A stretch of 64,000 bases of DNA, taken from NCBI GenBank assembly GCA_021018815.1, contig JAITYX010000066.1:2888001-2952000 (forward strand), given 5' to 3'. Numbering within the stretch: position 1 is the first letter of the stretch; each line of letters opens with the position of its first letter. Shown one piece after another: positions 25,310-37,669 of this stretch. Position numbers and translations under genes: made by a program. Below the pieces are notes generated by a model that saw only the letters and a program-made list of their open reading frames with translations, was not told the DNA's origin and made no database searches. Source of the stretch: Talinum fruticosum (lineage: Eukaryota > Streptophyta > Magnoliopsida > Caryophyllales > Talinaceae).

Positions 25310-28300
25310 TTGGAGGAGGAAGAACTCCATCCGTCGGAAGTGGAGGTGTCTAAAATGAAAGATGAGTCCGACCGTGTTCCATCTATTTTGGGGTCGGGCA
25401 TAGTGGGGAAAAGGAGAGAAAGTTGGAAGGGGACGGAGGGGAGGGCAGCCACAGATTATTCGAGTTTGGATGACATTCATGTCATACTCCGATCAAGGTG
25501 TATGCTAGCTGAATTGGCAGCGTTCAACAATTGCGTGGATGATTTACACGAGCAGGTGGTGAAGGAGACAACTTTTGGGGCTGTTCCGGAGTACAATGCG
25601 AGAGAGATGGATAGGCACTTAACGCTTGCTCTTGTAAACCGGTGGGTGCCTCAATGAAAGGCATTTAAGATTAGGCGTAGGAGGATTCCATTCGTAGTGC
25701 TTGGATATCATTTTGCTGACTAGGTTGTCGAGCACGGGGAAAAAGATAGAGTTAGATGCTCCCTCGGTGTCCTCAATGGTGGGGACGTTGCTCATGTCAC
25801 ACATGTTCGATTGGGAATTGGAATGGTCCAGCGCGTGTCATTTCGAGGGGTGGAGAAAAAGAGGTTATTTCGCAAGTACGTGAATTGTATGATGAGCTTT
25901 GGGAACGATCACAAAGCGGAAGAATATATTGGTTTATGGCTTCGACTATACTCGTTGGGTTGTGCTTAGTGGAGTTTTGTTCCCTAGGTCACCCAATGGA
26001 GCCAATTAGCATATGCTCTTGTACTTAGATGATCTTTTGTTAGGGACTAATATAGTGAATGTCATGTAGTGAATGTCATGTAGTTGGTTTTTGTATGTAA
26101 TGAATGGTGGGACAAAGTAAGTATTTACACGTGCCCGTAAGTTGAGCTTGATAATTGACCTTTTGTTATGAACAATATTGCATTTCGATCAATGTTTCAT
26201 ACGTATTGGCAGGTGTGGTTTTATGAACATACCACCCGCTTTGCCAAGCAAGATACAAAGCGGTTTCCTAGGTTGTTGAGTTAGGGAAAAGTTCAGCACG
26301 AACCCTAATACAATGCATATTGTTTGTTGCAATCCATAATAAAAGATTAGATAAGCATACTCGAATGTTTTTTATCGTTATCTTCGCAATGGTTCGTAAA
26401 TAGAAATTGTTATGGCAGGTTGTTCCTGTTCTCCTTCGTCATGAATATGAGGCTACTTATGCAATGGTCTATGAATATGAAGACTCAAATTTTACTCCGC
26501 ACATTTCGAGTACTATCAAGGGAATCAGGTATAAGACTCTCTTACTTATAGAGTTTTGATTCTAAGTCATTCTCTCGTACCTTAGAAATTTTTCTGAGTG
26601 ATATAGTATTTCCTCTAAGTGATATAGCAGTTATTTCATGTATTTATGCATGACTCTGTCCGACTCGTAAAGCATATCTATACTCACTTTTGTACACTCG
26701 GTTCCGAGTCTCTCATCACTTAGAATTATCGCATGTTCAAATGACTAGTATTTGCATAACCGCACTCAAGTCCGACTTCATGTTACGGGTCTTATTCTGT
26801 TAAAGTCGGCTCTTCTAGTCCGAACCATGCTTAGTCTAGATCAAGTGTGTTTCACTCGATATTCTTTATTTAACTTGATTCTCACTTAAACTAACTCGGA
26901 TGGAATTTTGAGTTTCATAGATATTAAACTCGGAAAATTCCATTCCTTTTCCGACTCGGATAATTAGTCACTTAATTATCTTAATTATGTTATTATCTCG
27001 TGTCTAATCTTGGACCAAAGTATTTTATACTTTGAGAACCAATTTGATTTACTTTTGTAGGCTATTCAAACGAGGCTACACCTTTTGAAATACAAAAGTA
27101 ACCGACTTCAAAACGTCAAATCACCAAAGACACAAGCCTTTTTCCACCTCCGACCTAGCCCCGTAAGACCGTGTCGTGGCATGTCTGTTTTCAAAGCTGG
27201 AAATCTGCAAGACCAAGCTAAACGGTGGTTTCCATCTTATCTTTCAAGACACCACCAGTGGTTTTGGGACTTCCAAAGGAGACAAGAACCGTTGTCCAAC
27301 GTTCATATCTCAACGGATACTTTCCGAGTGGCTCGGAAAGCCCTTAACAACGATCACAAAGGACTCTCGGTCATAAGATGGACTCAACGGCTAACTCCGC
27401 TTGATCATCTATAAATAGAAGCCAACTCTCAAGACTTGAAGATTGCCGAACCTATTGCTAATATACATACTTGATCAAAATTTATTGTATTCATTCTCAA
27501 TCTTCTACTTACAACTCTCACTCTGTAATTCATTATACTCGAGTTGTAAGGTCTTGTACTCGGTTACAAACACTCTCTTCTTACTCTCTAAGTAAGGTCC
27601 CTTGACCGAGCTGTAAGGGTTAACTCAGCTCGGTTGTCCCTAGCTGTAAGGGTTATCTCGGTTAGGAAGTACTAGATTAGATAAGGGAATTTCGCATCTA
27701 GGAAAAACTTATAAAGAGTTGTCTAAGGGAGCAACTCGGGGTCGATCGATCCATCGTATTTTGTGGACTCAAAATAGTGGATTTGACTTCGTACTTGGAT
27801 TAGCACGGTCGGTGGTTTTCCGCCCCAGGAGGGTTTCCACGTACTTTCTGTGTCTTCACTTTCGAGTACATTCTAGACTCGGACGGACTCAAAGTTTCGG
27901 TTTTATCCGATTCTTTACTCCTCACTGCAATTACGAGTTCATACGTTTCGACCCCATTATAGACTCGGAATCTGTTTCTGTCTGTCCCTTGCTCAAAAAG
28001 TTTGATTTTCGAAAAATCTTCCATCACCCTATTCACCCCCTCTCTAGGGTGACTTAGTCTCTCCCCGAGCAAACCTTCGGAATATATAGAGACGGATGAA
28101 TTTCGTTTTTATGTTGAGGATTTCGAGGTATGTTTATGTTGATTTTCATGTTGGTATCCTTTGTTAGTAACATACGATGTACCCTACTGGCAATGTATGT
28201 AATGGAATGATTTAATTATTTCCGGGTTTTTTTTTCCTAGGCAGGGAGTCCTACGTATGGAGGAGTGGCTGCATCATGCACGTGAATAGTATATCATAGA

Positions 28301-29105
28301 GAAAAAGCTCATGACACAACGAGAGCCAAGCTTCGAGTTTAAGGTAAAGGGTAGTGGACTTGAAGTGAGGTTGAAGAATTTTGAGGATGGCACTACAACT
28401 CATGCCAATGTATAGAAGAAGGAGGACACAATTGATGGGATTGGAAGTACCGTGATAAAAACTCCCGTTGCATATGATTCGGTAATTTTCCCACCTGGCA
28501 TAATTGATGTACTTGTAAGCGGTGAAGGGGGATGGCAAGAGTTGTAATGGTAGGAGAGGTTGCCATAGGGGATGGAGTGAGTGCTGGTACGGAAGAGGTT
28601 GACAATGGGGATGCCACAACTCCTACGAGTGAAAGAGAGGAGCATTGAGGCGAAGCACCTCAAGGGAGATCAATAGTTGGCGCACGATTGAAAACTTGCC
28701 CGAGGAATAGAAAACCTTCTCGATTGCGAGGTTCCCAGTACACTAACCCTAACAAGTAGGGTGTAAAGCATGAGAAGAAGGTGAACATAGCTGCTGCCTT
28801 CTCGAGAGCACGTTCTAGGGCAGTACGTGAATCCTATGTTGGCCTCATCTCCATCCCATAGCCTCGACACTCTTGTAGTGGTGTCCATCGAAGAAGCCGA
28901 GACTTTACTCGCTAGCCCCCATCCCAGTCATGATGGTTATGCCAGATGAAGTTGTCGTTGATACAAATGCTTGCCAGTATGCATAGTGAGTAGGAACAGA
29001 TGCTACATACGTACGGAACTTTGGTTGAGGCTTTGCAAACATCCATATATTATTTCTTATCCGACGTTGTCTTCTTTGCAATGTTACTGGCGCATTAGGG
29101 AGTAC
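25310..29105 (+). pseudogene. Plant mobile domain (PMD/DUF1985-like) transposon gene relic
   Basis: Fragments in order resemble the plant mobile-domain proteins of MULE-type and Ulp1-associated elements. At 25456-25660 there is a helical segment with TTFGAVPEYNAREMDRHLTL. A shifted frame at 25701-25883 has LTRLSSTGKKIEL. At about 25930-26050 a third frame has SGVLFPRS followed by YLDDL. At 26217-26290 a likely separate exon has WFYEHTTRFAKQDTKRFPRL. Further frames at 28260-28740 include basic RKPSRLRGSQYTNPNK text. A SIRE-type solo LTR (26478-28079) splits one exon. Frameshifts and stops show it is dead. No Ulp1 protease core or transposase was found; the right part may have been cut off by the element starting at 29109. 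The family call is from remembered motifs. Confidence 0.5.
26478..28079 (+). mobile_element. SIRE-type copia solo LTR inside the mobile-domain relic
   Basis: The 1602-bp insert starts TGAAGACTC and ends AAACCTTCG, where the family ends CTTCA. It is flanked by a perfect GAATA duplication (26473-26477 and 28080-28084). A TATA box (TATAAATA, 27410-27417) and the conserved CTGTAAGGGTTA segment match the other LTRs. No primer-binding site or interior follows, so it is solo. Taking out the LTR and one duplication leaves an open frame across the junction. Confidence 0.88.
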
Positions 29106-29108
29106 CTG

Positions 29109-29935
29109 TGAAGACTCAAGTATAACACTCGATCTCTCTTGGGTTTTGATTTTAAGTCATTCTGAGATTTATATAAACTCATATCTAAGCTTTCATCTTG
29201 TTCTCACCCACTCATAAACCAGTAGTTCAACATAATATTTCTTAACTGTCTTTCCGACCCACTTAGACACAACTCGGAACAATCACATGAGTAAATAATT
29301 ACTCTAACACTTTTAATTCCGAGTACTCGACTTAATGTTGAAACTAAAATTGAACTACAATGTTAATTCTCCCTTCGAGTCGGTTTATTTATTGATAATG
29401 ATTTACTTAATCAAGTATATGTATTCTGATTATTTATTCTTTCTAACTTGATCATTTTAAGGATTGACTCGAGATGGAATATGAAGCTAATGAATATTAG
29501 ACTCAGAAAATTTCATTCTTTTATGTTGAAGATAATTAAATGCTTAATTATATTGGATTAATTATTATCTTTGCCTAATCTTGGACCAAAGTATTTTTAT
29601 ACTTTGAGTACCACATTGATTTGCTTTTGTGGGTAGATTAAACAAGCCTAATCTACTTTAGAAATACAAAAGCGAGCGATTTCTAGCCGTTAAACTCCAG
29701 CGAGACGAAATCACCTATTTCCGGACATGGCTCGAGCAGTGTGTCGGGGTTGTTTGTTTCCAAAACTGGAAAACTTCAACTTTCAGTCTAATAGTTATTT
29801 CCACCTAAGATTTCAATCACCATCAGAGGCTTAGACCATCTTTTGAGCTAAGGATCATTACACAACGATCACATCTCAACGAGATCTTTTTTGAGTGACT
29901 CGGACTAGTCTGTTACAACAGCTATTGAGGCTCAT
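29109..29935 (+). repeat. 5' LTR, truncated at both ends
   Basis: It starts TGAAGACTCAAGTATAA, which in the full-length LTR is an internal copy of the terminal motif about 42 bp in. Homology ends before the TATA box, so promoter core, R and U5 are missing. Confidence 0.7.
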
Positions 29936-29959
29936 CGGTTCATAAGAGTACAACAGATC

Positions 29960-30780
29960 TCTACCCAAGGAGAATTTAGAATGGGAACTCGCTGAAGAGA
30001 ATGAGAAGTTCGAAAGAACTTCAAAGCCATGAACACTATGATGTGTGCTATCGGTTCGAAGAGTACAACGAGTGTTAGCTCGTGACACAACCAAAGAGGT
30101 GTAGGATACACTTGCCAACACCTATGAAGGAACAAGTCAAGTGAAGCAGGTAAAGATAAGTCAATATCTTCACAAGTATAAGCTATTCAGAATAGAGCCA
30201 GAAGAAAACATCTCTCATATGTATGCTCAGTTCATTAAGATTACCAACAATCTCAAGTCTCTCATTAGAAAGATCTCTCACCAAGAAATGGTCGGAATAA
30301 TCCTAAGAAGTCTACCAACGAGAAGGTGGGGTCCCAAGGTGACAACAATTAAAGATGCTCAGAATATCTCTCAATTAAAGCCTGATGAGCTCATTGGGAA
30401 GCTACTTACTCAAGAGCTGCACCTAGAACAAGAGGATGTCTAGGTCAGCACCAAAAAGAACATTGCATTGAAGGCCTCGTAAAGCGGACGACAAAGTCCG
30501 AGCTCCTTAGACTCGAAGAGGATCCCATGACACTTATTGCCGGAGGGTCAAAATGATGAAGAAGTACAAAAAGTTGCAAAAGAGGCCAAATGAGGAAATC
30601 TACAAGAAAGACAAGAACGATAAGAAAGGTAAGTACTCATCCCCTACTAAGATGTCTTTAACTAAGAACTCGGTCTGCTTTGAGTGTGGTAGTAAGGAGC
30701 ACATAGTCAAAGACTATCCAAAGAGGAAAAAGGACAAAAAGAAAAAAATGGGCTATGGTGGCTACCTGGAGCGATGATGA
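29960..30780 (+). pseudogene. SIRE-type gag relic
   Basis: The UBN2-type gag domain is readable from about 29960 to 30443 (YLHKYKLFRIEPEENISHMY and neighbouring text), with frame breaks before 30141 and at 30443. The CCHC zinc knuckle at 30676-30717 reads CFEC, then H, then Tyr where the last Cys should be, caused by a single-codon change. Lysine-rich text follows, then acidic serine-rich text in other frames. Nucleic-acid packaging is the expected role. This copy cannot make an intact protein. Confidence 0.8.
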
Positions 30781-31574
30781 CTCATCCGAAGATGATGATT
30801 CGGATGACTCAAAGTGTCCGATGGCACTAACGGACTCGGAAGCTGGATCCGAGTCGGACACCGACAACTCGGATATCGACGAAAGAATCCTCGGGAGGTA
30901 ATTGAATACTTTCTTAAGTTTTCCAAAGCTGATCTTACTAGATATATTTTTACTTTGGACGAAAAGCCCAATTCCGACTCTTTTTATTTTAAAGAACAAA
31001 TTGGGTCTCCTATTGATGAGAGTACTTGCTTCGAAAAATGAGTTAGAAAACTTGAGACAAAATCGGAAAGTACTTGAGACCAGTGCTCAAGACAATGAGA
31101 CCGAGTCCGAGTGTCTCGAGAACAAAGAATGAGCATCTCAAAAGGAAGCTCAATGAGTCTCAAGACCTAGTTTTAAAACTCACTCAAGGTCAAAAAAATC
31201 TTGATCTTTTATTTGGCTCTTAGTGTGTCTCATTTAGAAAAGAAGGTCTTGGTTACAATGCTAAAGAGGAATCTAATTCCTATTCAAGTCTTTTCAAAAC
31301 TGAATTCCGGAACTATAAAGCTCGGGAAGGCTAAGCATGGTCCCATTCACTCACATGAAAAGAGCACTGAACCTAGACCAGTTTACGGGAAAAGCCTTCT
31401 TAACTCTGTTGACAAAAGAAAAGATTTTCAAAGAAAAGAGACATAGACTCAGTTTTCTAAAAGGAAGACTCAGAATCGGACCAAACCCAAAATTATTCAA
31501 ATATGGGTTCCCAAAGGTGCTCTTCCTTAGAGAAAGACCATAGTAAAGACGAGTCATTGGGTTTGTAAGAGGAA

Positions 31575-34500
31575 GTGAGAAGGTTTAGTTTATTTTTGTG
31601 TTGTAGGCATCTCAAAAATGAAAGGGTTATTAATATCCGGACGAGTGGTTGTTCATGTTATATGTCTGTAGATTCAAGACTCTTCTTAGAGCTAAAAGAC
31701 TTAAAGGGAGGAAAAGTCACATGTAGAGATAACAACAAAGGCAAGATAGTTGGGATTGGCAAGATTAGTCAAGGAAACAACTCGATCGATCAAGTTTACC
31801 TTGTCAAAGGGCTTAAGTACAATCTCCTTAGCATCTCTCAACTATGTGACAAAGGTCAAGAGGTAAGATTCACTCGGACCAACTGCTACATTTCTGATGC
31901 GAGTTACTAAAGAGACAAAGCTCTCAGGTATGAGGTCAGGTAACACTTATACTCTTTCATATTCTAGTCAGAATTTATCTTGCTTAAAAGAATCTTTGAA
32001 TGATGATTCATGGACATGGCATCGTGGACTAGGTCATATTAGCATGCATACTATCAAGAAACTAACATCTCATGGATTGGTTAGGGGTTTACCTAACTAT
32101 ACATTTAAGAAAGATAAAATATGTGAACCATGCACAAAAAGAAAGCAAGTCGGATCATCTTTCAAACCACTCAAAACCGTGTCTACATCCAAAGTACTTG
32201 AATTGGTTCATATGGATTTGTGTGGTGAAATTCCTATAAGAAGCTTAGAAGGTAAATCATATGTGCTAGTTATTGGTGATTATTATTCAGGATTTATATG
32301 GGTTTGTTTTCCGAGGAACAAGAATGAAGCCTTCAAAGAGTTCACTAAGATCTACAGGAAAATTCAAGTGGAGTCCGACACTTAGATCAAAAGAATTTGA
32401 ACCGACCATAGAAGGGAGTTCGATTACTCGGAATTTATAGATTTCCGTGACAAGAATGTCATCTTCCACAACTTCTCTACACCAAGAACTCCTCAACAGA
32501 ATGGAGTAGTGGAGAGAAAGAACATAAATCTTAAAGAAATAGGAAGGACCATGATGATTGAAAATGATCTACCTTACTATTTACGGGCTGAGGCGATCAA
32601 TACAACAAATTATACACTCAACAGATGCCTCATCGGACCAATCCCGAAAAAGACACCCTATGAGCTGTACAAGGGAAAGAAGCCCAACATCTCCTACTTC
32701 AGACCATTCAGATGTAAATGTTTTGTGCATATCAATGGTAAGGAACATCCGACTAAGTTTGATGCTAGATCGGATGAAGGTATATTTCCGGGTTACTCAT
32801 CTCATAGTAAATCTTATCGAATTTTTAACAAAAGGAACTAACAAGTGGAAGTAAGTATCCATGTTTTCTTTGATGAGATTGATCTTGGCAGGATAAGCGA
32901 ATCCACCTTCTCGGATCTTAAGCTTATCGGAGATGAAGATGACATTACGAAGCCGAGCTCGAAATAGTCAAAATAGAAGAACTACAACTCAAAATGAGCT
33001 AACTCGGAATGTTCTCACTCAAAATGAACAAAATCAAGAGCCAGCTCGGAATGTTGAAGAACAAACCGATGCCTAGGCTCAGCAACAACAACCAACCGAA
33101 GATCAACCTGTTCAACCAACAAACTTGGTAAACCGGAGGCCTCGTACAACTTTCAAATATGCATCTAGTCACCTACCCGAGAACATACTTTTGATATCAA
33201 CAGTGGGGTAAGAACTCGTTCTTCTTTGCAGATCTATGTGCATTTTTAGCATTCATATCATTACCTAAACCTGAATGGGTAGAGGCCATGCAAGAAGAGT
33301 TAAAGAAACCAAGTTTGGACTCTAACCAAAAGACCTTCCGACCACCGAGTAATAGGAAGCAAATGGGTTTTCAAGAACAAGCTGAATGAGGAAGGGTTGG
33401 TAATTAGAAATAAGGCTAGATTAATTGCTCGGGGTATAACCAAGAAGAGGGAATTGATTGTGGGAAAACCTTGGCACCTGTTGGTAGGATTAAGGCAATC
33501 GGAATTCTCTTAGCATTTGCACCTAGCATGATCATCAAGCTTTATCGAATGGATGTCAAATGTGAATTTCTCAATGGTTATATTCAAGAAGAAGTTTATG
33601 TTGAGCAACCCCTGGATTTGAAAACTCAAAATTTTTAAATCATGTTTTCAAATTACAAAAGGCTTTATATGGTCTTAAACAAGCTTCCGGAGCTTGGTAT
33701 GAAAGACTAAGCAATTTCTTAGTTGAAAATGATTCCAAAACAGGTCAAATTGACAAAACTCTTTTTATAAAAACCAAGGGGAATATTTTCTTATCATTCA
33801 GATCTATGTTGATGATATTATTTTTGGAGCTAATAATGAAACTCTATGCCAAGAGTTTTCGACTTAATAAGACAGGAGTTCCAAATGAGCATGATGGGGG
33901 AACTCAATTTCTTCCTTGGTCCGCAAGTCAAATAAAAAAGGGTGGCATCTATGTCCATCAATCTAAGTACATCAAGGAGTTATTGAAGAAATACAAGCTA
34001 TAAGATGTGAAGCATGCAGCAACACCTATGAGTAGCGAGTTTGAAACTGGACTCGGATGATAAAGGTAAAGTTGTAGATCGAAACTCTACAAAGGTATGA
34101 TTAGATCTCTACTTTATCTTGCACCTAGTAGGCCAGATATCATGTTTAGTGTCTGCCTTTGTGTAAGATTTCAAGCTAATCCTAAGGAATCACATCTCAC
34201 TACGGTGAAGAGAATCTTTAGATATCTTGTAAGGACTCGGAATCCCGGTCAATGGTTTTTAAAGAACTCGAACCGACTCTCATTGGATACTCGGATGCTG
34301 ACTATGTTGGATACAAGGTTGATAGAAAGAGCACATCAGGAGCATGCCAATTTCTGGGTCAATCACTCATCTCCTGGCATTCAAAGAAGCGTAACTAAGT
34401 TGCTCTAACAACTCGCCGAGGCTGAGTACATTGCAGCTGGAGCTTGTTGTGCTCAGATTTTCTTGATCAAGTAGCACTTGAAGGATCTTGGTCTATCATT

Positions 34501-34745
34501 CATATCTATTCCAATCAAGTGTGACAACCAAAGTGCAATAAGCATAACTAAGAATCCAGTTCAAGCACTAAAAAACAAAGCACATTAAGGCCGAGTATCA
34601 TTTTCCGAGAGACCATTCTAAGAAAGGTGATATTGAACTTAAGTTTATTCCTATAAAATTTCAATTAACTGATTTGTGCACTAAGCCTTTGAGTGAAGAT
34701 AATTTTTGCTTTATTAGGAATGAGCTTGGCAAGTTAAATGCATGA
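31575..34745 (+). pseudogene. SIRE-type pol relic (protease, integrase, RT, RNase H)
   Basis: The protease region at 31620-31910 has SGCS with the catalytic Asp position replaced, followed by GGKVT and KGKIVGIGKI, hallmarks of SIRE/Maximus pol. Pre-integrase and integrase follow at about 31990-32520, including the HHCC finger (WHRGLGHIS, then CEPC) and VHMDLCG with the first acidic residue. KKTPYELYKGKKPN text is at 32640-32700. Reverse transcriptase spans about 33280-33960, with an intact YVDD at 33805-33816. RNase H is at about 34415-34600 (LAEAEYIAAGACCAQ). The frame changes repeatedly and several stops occur. The pol stop is at 34743-34745. Confidence 0.85.
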
Positions 34746-35035
34746 TTATGTGAGTTATTGTATGAATTATTCTATTATGCTTAATTGATATATGTTTTGA
34801 GTAGATAACAAACGTATCAGTTGACTTAGAATGAGACCGAGCTATGAGTTATCAATTTTCTAAGTGTGTTATGAGTCACTCGGATAACTAATCGAGTCGG
34901 ACTTAGATTATGAGCGAAATCGACATCAAAATCTTGGGATCATCTCTAGATAAATGGAGAATCTTAGAAATGTTTTCGAAAACTCTTTTTCTCTTTATCT
35001 CTGTCATGCGAACAGTCAGTAAAACTAGTCGTTGG

Positions 35036-36104
35036 AAGAATGCCATAGGAGAAGGAAGGTGTTCTTAGTTTTCCATCTAGAGGAAAGAGAGAGTGGGTCA
35101 GCCATAGGAGAGAACAAGAGGTTTCTAGAGGAGAGAGAGAGAGAGACAAATAGAGAAGAGGGGAAGAGAGACAGATAGAGAGAGAATGAGAGAGATTGAG
35201 TGAGTGAGTGAGTGGGGTGGGTTATATATTTAGGGTTTAAGAAGATTAAAATTACAATTTTACCCCAAAACTTAAAACAACAGGAAAAAAAAAGGGGAGC
35301 AGGGCGGGGATTTTTCCCCATCTCGGGGTAAGGCGCCGTCGGGGACGGGGATTCCCACCCCGTTGCCATCCCTATAACATCTCATAACAGCTCATAACTA
35401 TTATAAACGCTATAACAACACTAGTTTTAACAGTTGAGACGAAAAGACACTAAATTTATCAAAGATATTTTATTTAATCACCTACTTAGGGAGTGCAGAG
35501 TCAGCTAACTCACTAAAAATCTTGCTCAAATTTCTAATATTTAATTTATGATCTTGTCGAGTCTAAACGAGCCATTGAGTCGAGCGTAAATAAAACAAAC
35601 AACATGCTAATTAGATGAAATTTGACTATATAGTAGAATATAACAAGTTTTTTTCTTTTGTAAAATGATAAGTCCATTCATTCCGGACTAAAGCAATTAC
35701 TTATAAACAAATTTTGGGCACACCCCGAGATATAATTACTTTATAGACCAACTACAACCTATTAGCCCATGGTTTAAATAGGTTTTTCTTGCTTTGAAAT
35801 GAGTTCTAAATTATTTTTCCAATTTTTCTTTTGTAAACTGGGAAACTACATACATTTTAATGTCAATTTGAGTCATAATTAAGTATTACAACGGTCCGAC
35901 ATACTTCGAACCGAGAGGGGTATGTAAGCAAGTCATCGTTAGTAAGGGATAAGGTGCTTCGAGCAACAGAAGGTGTTTTAATAAGCTTTGAAAGAGTGAA
36001 GCCAAAGTTTGTGTAAAAGATCAAGAACATGCTTATGTTTAGTCAAAATTGAAGTAATGAAGATACCAAGAGCACTCGTTACAAAATGCTTAGAAAGAAG
36101 GTTA
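35036..36104. other. Spacer with GA-rich tract and a GC-rich MITE-like patch
   Basis: GA-rich and GAGT-rich tracts fill about 35080-35220. At about 35290-35375, GGGGACGGGGATTCCC-type text ending CGTTGCCATCCCTA resembles the end of a repeat common in plant genomes, but I found no paired terminus. The remainder up to the ACAAA target site has no recognised gene. A minus-strand frame of 107 codons (35978-36301) runs into the LTR and is not supported. Confidence 0.45.
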
Positions 36105-36109
36105 ACAAA

Positions 36110-37585
36110 TGAAGACTCGGATTCTAACTCTAAGACATTCCGAGTATTACATGAAGACTCAAGTATAATCCTCATTCCTCCTAAGTTTTTATTACAAATC
36201 ATTCCGAGTGTCTTAGAAACTCCTCTATAATTTTTCATTCGTTTCAAACCGACTCGGAAAACACATTCTTGAATATCTGTCACATTGATGTTTCGAGTCA
36301 CTCATACATCACTTAGATCTATCGCATGTTCAAATAATTTCTATAACTCTTTTATTCTGAGTTCGACTTCACATTTCAACGCAACGTGAATTACAATGTT
36401 AATTCCTCCCTCTAAGTCGAGTTATTTGTTTGAGAATAATTTGTTCGGATCAAGTTTTTATACTCGATGATTTTACTCTTTTAACTTGATCTTTCTTAGG
36501 ACTGACTCGATGGAATTTGAGTATATTGAATATTAGACTCAGAAAATTCCACTCTTCTAGACCTAAGATAATTATGCACTTAATTGTCTTAATTAAATTA
36601 TTACCTATGCCTAATCTTGGATCAAAGTATTTTATACTTTGAGAACCAAAATGGTTTACTTTTGTAGCTTATCCAAATGAGGTTATCTCATTTTTCAATT
36701 ACGAAAGTGGCCGACTTCAAGTTGTCAATCACCAGCGAGATAAGGCTTATCTACTTCGAACAGGGCTCACACACCGTTTCATGCTTGTCTGTTTCCAAAA
36801 CTGAAAAACTTCAACGCTAAGCTCAACAGTGGTTTCCACCTTGCTTTTCGAGACATCATCATTTGACTGGAGCACCTTTAGGAGCCAAGAGCCGTTGCAC
36901 AGTGTTCACATCCCAACGTATCTTTTCTAAGCGACTCGGAAGAGCCGTTACAACAGCTAGTAAAGACTTCTGTTTAGAACTAAGACACAACATTCACTCT
37001 GTTTGGTCATCTATAAATAGAAGCCACTTCACAAGACTTGAAGATTTTTGAATCCATTGCTGAAACTATATCTCTTAGTACATTACTCATTCAATCTTCT
37101 TCTTACAACTCCAAGCCTCGTACTTAATACTTTTCTAAGTTGTAAAGTCTTGTAATCAGTCACATACTTTTTTAGTTTCTAAGTAAGGTTCCTTGACCGA
37201 GATGTAAGGGTTAACTCAGCTCGCTTGTCCCTAGCTGTAAGGGTTATCTTAATTAGGAAGTACTAGATCAAATAAGGGAACTTCGAGTCTAGGAAAACAT
37301 TGTACGGAATTGTCTAAGGGAGCAATTCTGGTTGAGTCGATCTGTTGTATTTTGAGGATTCAAAATAGTGGATTTGACTTGGTGCTTGGATTAGCACTGT
37401 CCATAGTTTTCTTCCCCATGAGGGTTTCCACGTATCTCTGTGTGTATACTTTTCCGAGTCCAATCTAGCCTCGGATTCTCTTATTCATTCTTTTCAAGCT
37501 TAAAGTTTCTAAGTTTGTTAAAATTTTATCATCACCCTATTCACCCCCTCTAGGGTGACTTAGACTCTCCAAGAGAAAACCTTCA
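36110..37585 (+). repeat. 5' LTR of the SIRE-type element
   Basis: The LTR runs from TGAAGACTC to AAAACCTTCA and matches 45093-46563. A TATA box (TATAAATA) lies at 37012-37019, about two-thirds along, with the transcribed part downstream. An internal second TGAAGACTC is present near 36151. Confidence 0.92.
37012..37019 (+). promoter_or_regulatory. LTR TATA box
   Basis: TATAAATA in the context CATCTATAAATAGAAGCC is conserved in all LTR copies here that retain this region (also at 27410, at 45994 and, on the minus strand, at 15597). It is the likely core promoter of the element's genomic RNA. Confidence 0.75.
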
Positions 37586-37587
37586 AT

Positions 37588-37599
37588 TGGTATCAAAGC
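37588..37599 (+). other. Primer-binding site (tRNA-iMet type)
   Basis: TGGTATCAAAGC starts two bases after the 5' LTR and differs by one base from the standard TGGTATCAGAGC. Confidence 0.88.
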
Positions 37600-37669
37600 C
37601 TAGCCTTTCTAAAAGGATCTAAAAATCCAAAGGTCTAAAGATTAGATAGCTCGGAATATTGGAGAGTTC

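Larger units (their letters stand above)
29109..35035 (+). mobile_element. Truncated SIRE/Maximus-type Ty1/copia element
   Basis: It begins with part of the same LTR family as the 36110 element and passes directly into gag without the last LTR portion, primer-binding site or gag start. Gag, zinc knuckle, protease, integrase, reverse transcriptase and RNase H follow in copia order. Homology to the 36110 element continues some 290 bp past the pol stop and is lost near 35035, before the extra 3' ORF and the 3' LTR. The right border is estimated by eye. No target-site duplication can be assigned. Confidence 0.8.
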
